Shown here: positions 1-7,582 of the stretch, one piece after another | Position numbering within the stretch: the stretch's first letter is position 1 | How the letters are laid out: each line of letters starts with the position of its first letter | NCBI RefSeq assembly: GCF_004799345.1 | Contig: NZ_SSMC01000001.1 | Span: 310,001-374,000, forward strand | Length of the DNA stretch: 64,000 bases | Direction: 5' to 3' | DNA from: Robertkochia marina | GTDB taxonomy: Bacteria; Bacteroidota; Bacteroidia; Flavobacteriales; Flavobacteriaceae | Notes under the pieces: model-generated | What the model was told of the DNA's origin: nothing | What the model saw: the letters and a program-made list of their open reading frames with translations, nothing else | Databases searched by the model: none | Translations under genes and position numbers: made by a program

Positions 1-251
1 TTGTTCTAATAGCTACTCCTTAAAAGTCCTCATGTATGGAAGCCTCCATCCGCTTCGTTAAAACGAAGCACCTTCCCCCAAAGGGGGAAGGATCAAACTT
101 TTTAATGGCTTCCAGGGTTGATTGAAACTTGTTATTCCCCGCCCTTTGGGAGGGCCTGCCTGCCATCCGACAGGTAGGCAGGGATACCACGCCTTGGCGT
201 GGAGGGGAGGGCTTCTTTAAAAGAAAGCTTTCTCAGTTCTTAAGTGTCCGA
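1..251. repeat. Intergenic hairpin-repeat island A
   Basis: No gene is seen here. The stretch holds two palindromic repeat modules. Around 50-92 is a stem of the form GCTTCGTT/ACGAAGC flanked by CCTCC and a CCTTCCCCC/GGGGGAAGG hairpin. Around 138-216 a GCCCT/AGGGC hairpin contains a nested CCTGCCT/AGGCAGG hairpin (about 156-180), then GGGATA, a CCACGCC/GGCGTGG stem, and AGGGGAGGGC. The same modules, with different but still paired stem sequences, recur near 14900-15045 and 62614-62770. Confidence 0.75.
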
Positions 252-722
252 TTAACAACACCCCGACCCCGGCTCACAAGCGTTTGCCTGTGCCTGAAGT
301 TCTGACAATCTCACTCTTGGTTTTTCCGCAGGAATACCGCAGGCCTCCTTAGCCAGACAATCAGTTTGTTTAGAGGTCAACACAAAATGTTCTCCATTAA
401 ATTCGAGCCCGTATTTTTCTATGGTAACTCCCTGGTATTCCACCTCAACCTCGTGGTCATCTAAAAGCAGGTACTTTTCCGAAAGGGTAATAATATCTTT
501 CAACTTGGAGGCCTGCAGGCGATGATCGTAATCGGTGGCCGTAAAAAGCTGGAAATTGATCACTGTTTGTTTTCTAAGGGTACCTCCGCAATCAACAAAA
601 CGACGGGTTACCTCCCCGATCTCGGTTACATGAAAATGCGAGGGCACCTTACTGCCATCAGGCAATTCAAAATACAAGGCATCTATATGTGCTAAAGCTG
701 CTTTAACTTCTGATAATTTCAT
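252..722 (-). CDS. DUF6428 family protein
   Basis: A small cytoplasmic protein of about 156 residues that I recognise as the DUF6428 family of Bacteroidetes; no reaction is known to me. I place the start at the ATG ending at 722, giving MKLSEVKAAL; an upstream ATG would add about 20 poorly conserved-looking residues. The C-terminus is cysteine-rich (CEPGSGCC), which could bind a thiophilic metal or metalloid. My recollection is that relatives often sit beside ArsR and arsenate-reductase-like genes, but no such partner lies inside this window; one could lie past the left edge. The gene stands alone between two repeat islands. Family call fairly sure, function unknown. Confidence 0.7.
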   Translation of the reverse strand: MKLSEVKAALAHIDALYFELPDGSKVPSHFHVTEIGEVTRRFVDCGGTLRKQTVINFQLFTATDYDHRLQASKLKDIITLSEKYLLLDDHEVEVEYQGVTIEKYGLEFNGEHFVLTSKQTDCLAKEACGIPAEKPRVRLSELQAQANACEPGSGCC

Positions 723-818
723 ACTAAAAATATATTGTGATTGATTCATTGCAATATTACGATAAATAGATGAATGGGACAATAGTTTTCAAAAAGAGTG
801 AAAAGATGAACTATTTGG

Positions 819-1217
819 GAGACCTGTCTATCGTGGGATGCCAGGCAGGTCGCCACACCCTACTTTTGCCAGCGCCCAGGCTGGCTCCCCTGCCTGCCTT
901 TCGGTAATGGCAGGCAAGTTCACTAAAATGATTCAACGAACCATTTTTTCACGCTCGGTTATCGCGAGGTTTTTGAAATCCGGCTTTCTTGTGGAGGATG
1001 ATGACGAATTGAAAAATATAACAACAACTGGCTCCTTCCCCTGGTCAGGGAGGGCTGAGCGTGAAGAAAATGTCCTGAGGACATTTTTAGCGATAGAGCC
1101 AGCTGGCGGGAGTGAAGCGCCGCTGTAAGTAAGAGGGGAAGGGGTTGTTTGCCAGATGGCTTTTCCTGACCACCCACCCCGTCAGCGATTTTATCGCTGC
1201 CACCCCGCCCTGACTAG
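819..1217. repeat. Intergenic hairpin-repeat island B
   Basis: The 600-base gap between the DUF6428 gene and greA has no convincing gene. It holds an inverted copy (about 845-970) and a direct copy (about 1054-1130) of a repeat with a variable AAATG...CATTT hairpin, a TTTTAGCGA-like block and a GCCAG/CTGGC hairpin. A nested CCTGCCTGCC/GGCAGGCA hairpin lies at about 889-917, and a CCACCCCGTC module with a CAGCGAT/ATCGCTG stem lies at about 1180-1217. Short open frames here are translations of the repeat. Nothing is seen from about 1218 to 1324. Confidence 0.75.
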
Positions 1218-1324
1218 GGCTGGGAGCCACATTTTATATATCCATCTTATTATAATTATGAAATAAGTCATCGATAAGACGGGCCATCTATATCTTAATA
1301 CCAGGACATCAGCTGCTCTCCATA

Positions 1325-1356
1325 AAAAAACCTCCACTGAATAATGGAGGTTTTTT
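1325..1356 (-). terminator. Intrinsic terminator of greA
   Basis: A 12-bp perfect stem AAAAAACCTCCA/TGGAGGTTTTTT with an 8-nt loop lies 24 bp past the greA stop. The A/T tracts on both sides make it bidirectional. Confidence 0.9.
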
Positions 1357-1380
1357 CATCATACTTAAAATGTTATCTGA

Positions 1381-1854
1381 TCATCGGCTGATCTCAAGGA
1401 TCTCAAAGTTCAAGGTTCCGTTTGGTACCTTGATCTCGGCCACATCACCTACCGATTTACCCAGCAGTCCTTTCCCGATAGGAGAATTCACTGAAATCTT
1501 ACCGGTTTTCAGGTTGGCTTCACTTTCTGCAACCAGGGTATAGGTCATTTCCATGCCATTGGCCTGGTTTTTAATTTTAACTTTAGACAGTACCAGTACT
1601 TTAGAAGTATCTAACTGAGACTCATCGATCACCCTGGCATTAGACAGGGTTTCTTCCAGCTTGGCTATACGCATCTCCAATAGTCCCTGGGCTTCTTTTG
1701 CTGCATCGTATTCTGCATTTTCAGAAAGATCTCCTTTATCTCTTGCCTCGGCAATTGCCTGAGAAGCTTTAGGGCGTTCAATGCTCTTGAGATGATCCAG
1801 TTCTGCTCTTAATTTCTTTATGCCTTCTTCAGTATAATAAGATACGTTACTCAT
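1381..1854 (-). CDS. greA: Transcription elongation factor GreA
   Basis: GreA rescues backtracked RNA polymerase by stimulating cleavage of the transcript 3' end through the secondary channel. The 157-residue length matches the family. The N-terminal half is the antiparallel coiled coil (about 1-75) carrying the acidic tip motif DLSENAEYDAAKE, whose D and E residues are the functional ones. The C-terminal half is the FKBP-like domain with the typical GLLGKSVGD segment. The start is the ATG before SNVSYYTEEG. A TATATTTG -7 element on the minus strand (1915-1908) and a leader hairpin AAATCC.CTT/AAG.GGATTT (about 1879-1904) precede it. Monocistronic, with its own terminator. Confidence 0.97.
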   Translation of the reverse strand: MSNVSYYTEEGIKKLRAELDHLKSIERPKASQAIAEARDKGDLSENAEYDAAKEAQGLLEMRIAKLEETLSNARVIDESQLDTSKVLVLSKVKIKNQANGMEMTYTLVAESEANLKTGKISVNSPIGKGLLGKSVGDVAEIKVPNGTLNFEILEISR

Positions 1855-1907
1855 AGCTTCATGGTTTATAAATACAAAAAATCCCCTTTTCTCTAAGAGG
1901 ATTTACA

Positions 1908-1943
1908 CAAATATACAAAAATTTTACCCATCGTATATTTTTG
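1908..1943. promoter_or_regulatory. Divergent promoter region greA / lipoprotein
   Basis: Two TAnnTTTG -7 elements point outward: TATATTTG on the minus strand (1915-1908) for greA, and TATTTTTG on the plus strand (1936-1943) for the lipoprotein. I see no good TTG -33 element for either. Confidence 0.55.
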
Positions 1944-1966
1944 TAACTTGGCGCAAATAATCGCCC

Positions 1967-2416
1967 ATGTCACGACTCCTCATCATTGCAATATTCTTCA
2001 CTGTTCTGCTTAGTACAGGGTGCAGCAACAATACGTCTGAGCGCAATCCGTATTTACCGGAACCGCAATTCAGCATAGACATCAACCTCAACCTTCCGCA
2101 ATACGGAAGTCTTAACACCCCGGGCAGTGCTCTTTTAATTGAAGGTGGCAATATTGGTATCAGAGGAATTATTGTTTACAACCAGGGCTTCGGCACCTAT
2201 CTAGCCTGGGAAGCGAGTTGCCCCAACCATATTCCAAACAGCTGCTCTACGCTTAAGGTGGTTGACGGTATTACGGCGGTTTGCAATTGCGACGACTATC
2301 TTTACAGCCTGGTAAACGGGGCTTTGCTTTCTGAATTTCCCGAAAACCAGCGACCTTACCCCCTCTTGAACTACAGGGCCTCTGTACAGGGTTCGGTGGT
2401 TACCGTATTCAATTAA
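1967..2416 (+). CDS. Rieske-like lipoprotein with altered cluster ligands
   Basis: A 149-residue predicted lipoprotein. Residues 1-18 form a signal peptide ending in the lipobox LSTGC, with Cys19 as the lipidation site. The mature part has a Rieske-like arrangement: CPNH (Cys85, His88), Cys93, and CNCDD (Cys106, Cys108, Asp109) followed by YSL and a Gly-Ala turn. A normal Rieske centre uses CxH and CxxH; here the first box has one extra residue and the second histidine is missing. It may therefore bind a modified cluster, another metal, or just keep a disulphide. It is convergent with the TonB receptor and shares a bidirectional terminator. The fold call is my inference from the motif pattern. 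Confidence 0.7.
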   Translation: MSRLLIIAIFFTVLLSTGCSNNTSERNPYLPEPQFSIDINLNLPQYGSLNTPGSALLIEGGNIGIRGIIVYNQGFGTYLAWEASCPNHIPNSCSTLKVVDGITAVCNCDDYLYSLVNGALLSEFPENQRPYPLLNYRASVQGSVVTVFN

Positions 2417-2450
2417 GCCCCTTATCCAAAAGATAAAGGGCCTTTATTTT
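2416..2450. terminator. Bidirectional terminator
   Basis: Imperfect hairpin AAGCCCcTTATC/GATAAaGGGCctt between the convergent lipoprotein and TonB receptor genes, with T-rich sequence on the plus-strand side. Confidence 0.65.
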
Positions 2451-2468
2451 ACTTGGGGATACTTTAGA

Positions 2469-4850
2469 TCAAAATCTGACATTCATCCCCACCAGGAAAT
2501 TGATCCCGGCCTGGGGGTAATATCCTGTACCGCTAAGGGTACTTACTGAACCATCAGGGTTATCAATATCAAAGGTGTAGAAATACCCGTTGGAGATGTA
2601 TTCTACATCAAAAATATTGTTCACCAGACCGCTAAAAACGATCTCTTTAAAGAATCCTGCAGAGCTTAGGGTATACTGAAGGTTAAGGTCATTAATGAAA
2701 TAATCATCCAGTTTTGAACTTTCTGCATCAATATTCCCCAGGTATTGTTCTGACACATATTTAGAAAGGAAATTAACCTGAAGTCCTTTTGCTGGATACC
2801 AGCCCAGCATATTTCCGGCGATCAGGTTTGGAGAGTATGCAATATTGGTATTGCCCAGATCCTGAAGCACTCCATCTCTCTCGAAAAAGTAATCCAGGTT
2901 GCGGTTATCACTGATCGCAAGGTTCGGACGCATGGCCCAATGGTCACCAAAATGCACTGTTGCATCCAGCTCCAATCCGAGTCGATAACTATCGCCAACA
3001 TTTCTTCTAAGGGGAGCACCTACATCATTAAGCTCTCCGGTAAGTACCAGCTGATCCTGATACCTCATATAATAAACATTGGAATTGAGTTCGAACTTAT
3101 CTGAACGGTATCGCCATCCGAGTTCGAAATCATTGAGCCGTTCCGGTTTCGGATTACCGCTTTCATAGTCGTTTCGATTAGGTTCCCGGTTGGCCCTGGC
3201 AAAGGAAGCATAGAGTTGATTGGCCTCATTCAGCCTGTAGGTAAGTCCGACCTTGGGGTTGAAGAAGTTAAAGGTATCATCAACCAATCCCGTCTCATTT
3301 CCATTAGCCTGATAGTTAACCGTTCGGTACTGCAGATCTCCGAAGACCCCGAACCCGTTATCAAAGCGGTAGTTTATCTTTCCATAAACGTTAAAATCTG
3401 TTTTCAGGGAGGTATCGTCATAATAGCGGTCTTTGTATTGGCTTTGAGAAGCAAACTGTGCCCAGATCACCTCTCCGAAATGGTCTCCTTCGTATTTATT
3501 CCAGGCACCACCGAGGATCACCCTAAGGCGATCTTTATTATATTGAAAAGAATAGGTAGCCCCGTAGAAGTCGTTGTCAAGCCATCTTCTTCTTATCAGG
3601 TCTGTGGTATTCACCGTCTCCCCGTTTACCTGCAGGGGGTCAAAACCATAGGTGGCAAAATCATCATCCTGGCGGTATTGCTCAAAAAATCCTCGTCCGT
3701 AGGTATAATGCAGGGCCAGGTTAGAACTAAAGTTGGGGCTCCACTGCTCACTCCAATGCAATTGGGCGTGATCCTGCTTGTAATTATCAACCTCATTATC
3801 ATAAAAATCAACGATCTCGCCCTGGTCATTATAAATAGCTCCGGCTATATTGAAGGTTCTGTTATTCTCAAGAATATCCGGGTCTTCGATCCCGTACCAT
3901 GCCTGGTAGGTTACCTCCTGTCCGCCGAAAAGCAGGGCTTTGACAAGGGTATTATCGTCAACATAGGCTCCTTGCAGAAAGTACGATTCCAGATCGGAAC
4001 TCGCCCGGTCTATATACCCGTCTGATTGTATACGTGAAAGACGCCCTGAAATTTCCACATGATCGTTCATCAGGCCTGTTCCAAAACGCAGGTTGGTACT
4101 CAAGGTATTAAAACTACCTCCGGTAGCCGATACCTCGGCATAGGCCTCTTCCTTAACGGCATCGGTAAGCAGGTTCAAACTGGCCCCAAAGGCTCCGGCA
4201 CCATTGGTTGAGGTACCTACACCCCGTTGCAGCTGCAAACTTTCTACCGACGAGGCAAAGTCGGGAAGATTCACCCAAAAGGTACCCTGTGATTCTGCAT
4301 CGTTATAGGGTATCCCGTTAATGGTCACGTTTACCCTGGTGGCATCGCTCCCCCTCACGCGGATCCCGGTATAACCTACCCCGGCCCCGGCATCAGAGGT
4401 GGTCACCACCCCTGGAAGATAATTCATTAAGATGGGGATGTCCTGTCCGAGGTTTCTCGGTGCAAATTCCTCTGCACTGAGATCAGAATAACTCACCGGA
4501 GATTCTGTATCTACACGTACGGCAGAAACCAGGACCTCATCGAGGAGCACATCTTTTTCATCCAGCTGTACATCTACCTTTGTGGTTTCGTTTACGGTAA
4601 TTGACCTGTAAAGAGGCTTTGGAGCAGAGTAATAAAACACCAGTTCATAATTTCCGTTGTCCAAAAACAACTCCCAGGCGCCCTCTGTATCGGTAGTGGT
4701 TCCCGAAGATGTATTTCTCACCTTTACTGTAACTCCGGGTACCGGCTCGCCCAGTTGATCCTTGAAGGTACCATAAACACGGTATTCCTGGGCATTTACT
4801 AAACTAAGGACTCCCAGAAAAAGCCCTAAAAAATAGAATATGATTTTCAT
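2469..4850 (-). CDS. TonB-dependent receptor, thiamine-type (riboswitch-controlled)
   Basis: An outer-membrane active transporter of 793 residues. Residues 1-20 are a signal peptide (cut near VNA/QEY). Residues 22-105 form a carboxypeptidase-regulatory-like beta-sandwich common in Bacteroidetes receptors. A plug domain follows (about 115-230, with VRVRGSDATRVNVTINGIP-like plug sequence), then a 22-strand-type barrel ending in the expected terminal Phe (GMNVRF). No SusD partner is adjacent, so it is not a SusCD system. A TPP riboswitch in the leader points to thiamine or a precursor as the substrate, as known for the OMR1 receptors of Bacteroidetes thiamine regulons. A 21-bp hairpin overlaps the start codon. 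Function is inferred from regulation, not from the barrel. Confidence 0.88.
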   Translation of the reverse strand: MKIIFYFLGLFLGVLSLVNAQEYRVYGTFKDQLGEPVPGVTVKVRNTSSGTTTDTEGAWELFLDNGNYELVFYYSAPKPLYRSITVNETTKVDVQLDEKDVLLDEVLVSAVRVDTESPVSYSDLSAEEFAPRNLGQDIPILMNYLPGVVTTSDAGAGVGYTGIRVRGSDATRVNVTINGIPYNDAESQGTFWVNLPDFASSVESLQLQRGVGTSTNGAGAFGASLNLLTDAVKEEAYAEVSATGGSFNTLSTNLRFGTGLMNDHVEISGRLSRIQSDGYIDRASSDLESYFLQGAYVDDNTLVKALLFGGQEVTYQAWYGIEDPDILENNRTFNIAGAIYNDQGEIVDFYDNEVDNYKQDHAQLHWSEQWSPNFSSNLALHYTYGRGFFEQYRQDDDFATYGFDPLQVNGETVNTTDLIRRRWLDNDFYGATYSFQYNKDRLRVILGGAWNKYEGDHFGEVIWAQFASQSQYKDRYYDDTSLKTDFNVYGKINYRFDNGFGVFGDLQYRTVNYQANGNETGLVDDTFNFFNPKVGLTYRLNEANQLYASFARANREPNRNDYESGNPKPERLNDFELGWRYRSDKFELNSNVYYMRYQDQLVLTGELNDVGAPLRRNVGDSYRLGLELDATVHFGDHWAMRPNLAISDNRNLDYFFERDGVLQDLGNTNIAYSPNLIAGNMLGWYPAKGLQVNFLSKYVSEQYLGNIDAESSKLDDYFINDLNLQYTLSSAGFFKEIVFSGLVNNIFDVEYISNGYFYTFDIDNPDGSVSTLSGTGYYPQAGINFLVGMNVRF

Positions 4851-4869
4851 TCGTAATTATTTTACGAAT
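4849..4869 (-). promoter_or_regulatory. Hairpin covering the receptor start codon
   Basis: Perfect 8-bp inverted repeat ATTCGTAA/TTACGAAT with a 5-nt loop. On the minus strand its 3' arm ends on the AT of the start ATG (4850-4848), so the folded form would hide the initiation site. Confidence 0.6.
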
Positions 4870-4944
4870 AAAAAGGGGTCATTATTCTTACTATTAATAT
4901 TTAAAATTGATTTTCAAAAGATCAAATTCCGGCCGCGAATCTTC

Positions 4945-5050
4945 ACTTTGATTCCCTAAACAGCATTACCTGTTCCAGGTTCTATGGGTATGATCTCAGC
5001 CTTTAGGCCTCCGATACTCTTCGGAAACTTTCGAGGCACCCCTTTTGAGA
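4945..5050 (-). promoter_or_regulatory. TPP riboswitch (THI element)
   Basis: On the minus strand the sequence shows the conserved aptamer blocks in order: GGGGTGCC (about 5043-5036), GGCTGAGATCATACCC, GAACCTG, and GGTAATGC, followed by GGGAATC. These are the pyrimidine- and diphosphate-sensing parts of the TPP aptamer. It sits about 100 nt upstream of the TonB receptor start and should lower expression when thiamine pyrophosphate is abundant. Exact P1 boundaries are uncertain. Confidence 0.93.
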
Positions 5051-5128
5051 CAACGCAAAATTAAGAACTAAAACACAATTGGAAAGACAATTTTCACAAA
5101 ATATAACATCACGCGCTAATACTCTGAT

Positions 5129-5136
5129 TATCTTTG
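5129..5136 (+). promoter_or_regulatory. Promoter -7 element of the hybrid kinase
   Basis: TATCTTTG matches TAnnTTTG. Only 4 nt separate it from the ATG at 5141, so the predicted transcript would be leaderless or nearly so. No TTG -33 box is visible. Confidence 0.45.
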
Positions 5137-5140
5137 TTTT

Positions 5141-7582
5141 ATGGCCAGGCTTAAAAGAGATATTACCGCAAAAGTACTGATCAGCTACCTGATATTGCTG
5201 ATACTGACCGTTTCTGTGGGGTGGATCATCTATTCAGAGATCAACTCTTTCAGCAGGGCCCAGGAGGGTAATAATACAGAGAACAATATTGTATTTCGAA
5301 TAGGCGGACTTCTTACCCTGATGTATGAGAGTGAAAGTTATGCCCGCTCAGCCATTCAATCTAATAAAGAAGAACCATACATTTCGTACCTAAAGAAAAA
5401 TGATTCCATTAATATTGGTATTGATTCCTTAAAAGCTTCCACCTTAAATGAGATCCAACGTTCCTTGCTGGATAGTGTGAAATTACTTTTGGAGCAAAAA
5501 GTAACCAACATAGCTGAACTGAGGCAGATCAGGAATGATAAGGCATCAGACATTGCTCTTGACCGTGCCATCCAGAAATTTTCCAATATTGAACAAACCC
5601 TCGGACGACTCTCTCTCGAAGACTTTGTGCCGAACCCGGCAAACCTTGATCCGGAGAAGCGCAATCTTCTTTTAGAGCAGATCAATATCTATAACGAATA
5701 TATCCCAAGGGATTCCTCCAACACCGTAGATGAAAAGGTGCTCGATTCTATGGTCATTGCCTCCAGGGGTCTGTTAGAAAAGATCAGGCAGGAAACTGCC
5801 CGCAGGCGTTTATCGGCTGCAGTTAAAGAAAATGCTTTGCTACAGAATGATCTGACCACATCTCAACAGCTGCGGCAGATACTTTCTACCCTGGAAACAG
5901 AGTTGCTTGAAAATATCCGTAATGCAAACGCACAGCGACAGGCTGTTCTCAACCGAAGTATCAGGGTTTTAACCTGGGCGGCCATAATCGGCATACTCCT
6001 GGTTATCCTGTTCTCTTTGATCATCCTCAATGATTTCTTTAAGAATCAACAATACCGCGAACGACTGGAGAAGGCCAATCAAACTACCCAGTCTTTACTC
6101 AAAGGACGGGAACAACTTATTTCTATGGTGAGTCATGACCTGCGGACCCCCTTGAATACCATTCAGGGCTATACCGAACTCATGACTGAAAACACGAAAT
6201 CTCCCAGGGAAGCCTATTACGCCGGTAAAATAAAAACCGCCTCTTCCTACGTCACCAAATTGGTTGATGACCTGTTGGATTACACCAAATTGGAAGCCGA
6301 CAAGGTTACCATAGAGCCGGTTCCTTTTGATCTTGGCAGGGTGATCGAGGAGACTGCGGAAGGTATAAAAGCCATTTACAAGGAAAAGCCCATTACCCTC
6401 AACTACAAGATTAACGAAACCTTACCCGGGCAACTGATCAGTGATCCATTCAGGGTCAAACAAATACTGAGTAACCTGCTGGGCAATGCCTATAAGTTTA
6501 CCGATCAGGGAAGTATCAGTATTGAAACCAGTTATGACGAAAAGAACAACAGGGTAACCATTTCGGTGACTGATACCGGAATGGGGATTCCCAAGGAAAA
6601 GCAACCATTGATCTTTCAGGAATTTACCCAGGCAGAAGATTCACATGAAAAGAGATTCGGAGGCAGCGGATTAGGATTATTCATCTCCTGGAAGCTAGCT
6701 CAATTACTGGACGGTCAACTCACCCTGGATTCTGAAAAAGGAAAAGGCAGCCGCTTCACTCTCTGCTTACCGGCAAGATTCGGCAACCTTACAGCCAAAA
6801 TGGGTGATCGCGCTGATTCTGCAAAGGTTCTCACCAACAAAAATGTTCTCATTATTGATGATGATACCTTACTGCTGCAAATGCTGGAAGACTGGTTGGT
6901 TTCTAAAAAGGCCGGTGTACATCGGTTTACCTCAGCCAGCTTGGCATTGAACAAGATCGCCGAGCTGGATTACGACCTGATTATCACTGACATTCAATTG
7001 CCGGGTATGAACGGGTTCAGGTTTCTTGAATTACTGAGGTCAGGACAGGAATACGGGTATAAGGATCAACCGGTGATCGCAGTGTCAGGCCGAAAAGATC
7101 TGGATCCGGATAAATATCTCTCGAACGGCTTTTCTGCCTTTCTTCTGAAACCCTACACCCCCTCACACTTGCTGAAAGTGATCGCGGGCATCTATTCAGG
7201 GAAGCAGCCTCAGGTATTAAAAAAACCTAAAAGAGAAAAGAAAGAATTGCACAATGCCTTATACCGTCTCGATGACCTCCAAACCTTTCTTGATCATGAT
7301 ATGGAAGCCATCAGGGAGTTGTTGGACAACCTTTTGCAAACAACCGAAAATGACCTGGAAAAATTAGACAGAATGCTGGAAGAAGAAGATTATGAAGGTA
7401 TCGCTGATCTTGCTCACCGAATGAAGACCATGTTCCGGCAGATCCATGCCACACCTATTGTAGCGATCTTAGAACAAGCCGAGCTGCAGACGGCCTCAGA
7501 TCCTGAAAGCATGGGTGTCTTATTAAAAGGGCTTAGGACTGCATACCTGGAACTAAAGGCAGGAATTTTGAAACAGCACTAA
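5141..7582 (+). CDS. Hybrid sensor histidine kinase with REC and Hpt domains
   Basis: An 813-residue membrane kinase. Two transmembrane helices (about 12-31 and 275-296) frame a mostly helical, coiled-coil-rich periplasmic sensor. Next come HisKA with phospho-acceptor His332 in MVSHDLRTPLN, an HATPase domain with DTGMGIP and GGSGLGL boxes, a receiver domain with phospho-acceptor Asp617 (IITDIQLPG), and a C-terminal Hpt domain with His759 (LAHRMKTMF). It is thus a full internal phosphorelay. The likely output partner is the NtrC-type regulator encoded convergently, with which it overlaps at the stop codons. The start cannot lie further downstream without losing TM1. Signal unknown. Confidence 0.93.
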   Translation: MARLKRDITAKVLISYLILLILTVSVGWIIYSEINSFSRAQEGNNTENNIVFRIGGLLTLMYESESYARSAIQSNKEEPYISYLKKNDSINIGIDSLKASTLNEIQRSLLDSVKLLLEQKVTNIAELRQIRNDKASDIALDRAIQKFSNIEQTLGRLSLEDFVPNPANLDPEKRNLLLEQINIYNEYIPRDSSNTVDEKVLDSMVIASRGLLEKIRQETARRRLSAAVKENALLQNDLTTSQQLRQILSTLETELLENIRNANAQRQAVLNRSIRVLTWAAIIGILLVILFSLIILNDFFKNQQYRERLEKANQTTQSLLKGREQLISMVSHDLRTPLNTIQGYTELMTENTKSPREAYYAGKIKTASSYVTKLVDDLLDYTKLEADKVTIEPVPFDLGRVIEETAEGIKAIYKEKPITLNYKINETLPGQLISDPFRVKQILSNLLGNAYKFTDQGSISIETSYDEKNNRVTISVTDTGMGIPKEKQPLIFQEFTQAEDSHEKRFGGSGLGLFISWKLAQLLDGQLTLDSEKGKGSRFTLCLPARFGNLTAKMGDRADSAKVLTNKNVLIIDDDTLLLQMLEDWLVSKKAGVHRFTSASLALNKIAELDYDLIITDIQLPGMNGFRFLELLRSGQEYGYKDQPVIAVSGRKDLDPDKYLSNGFSAFLLKPYTPSHLLKVIAGIYSGKQPQVLKKPKREKKELHNALYRLDDLQTFLDHDMEAIRELLDNLLQTTENDLEKLDRMLEEEDYEGIADLAHRMKTMFRQIHATPIVAILEQAELQTASDPESMGVLLKGLRTAYLELKAGILKQH

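Noticed and set aside
838-1128. A 96-residue plus-strand open frame
   Set aside because: It lies wholly in hairpin repeats of island B, with low-complexity Pro/Ala/Ser-rich translation and no family resemblance.
3216-4025. A 269-residue plus-strand open frame
   Set aside because: It is antisense to the TonB receptor gene and resembles nothing; the receptor frame is clear.
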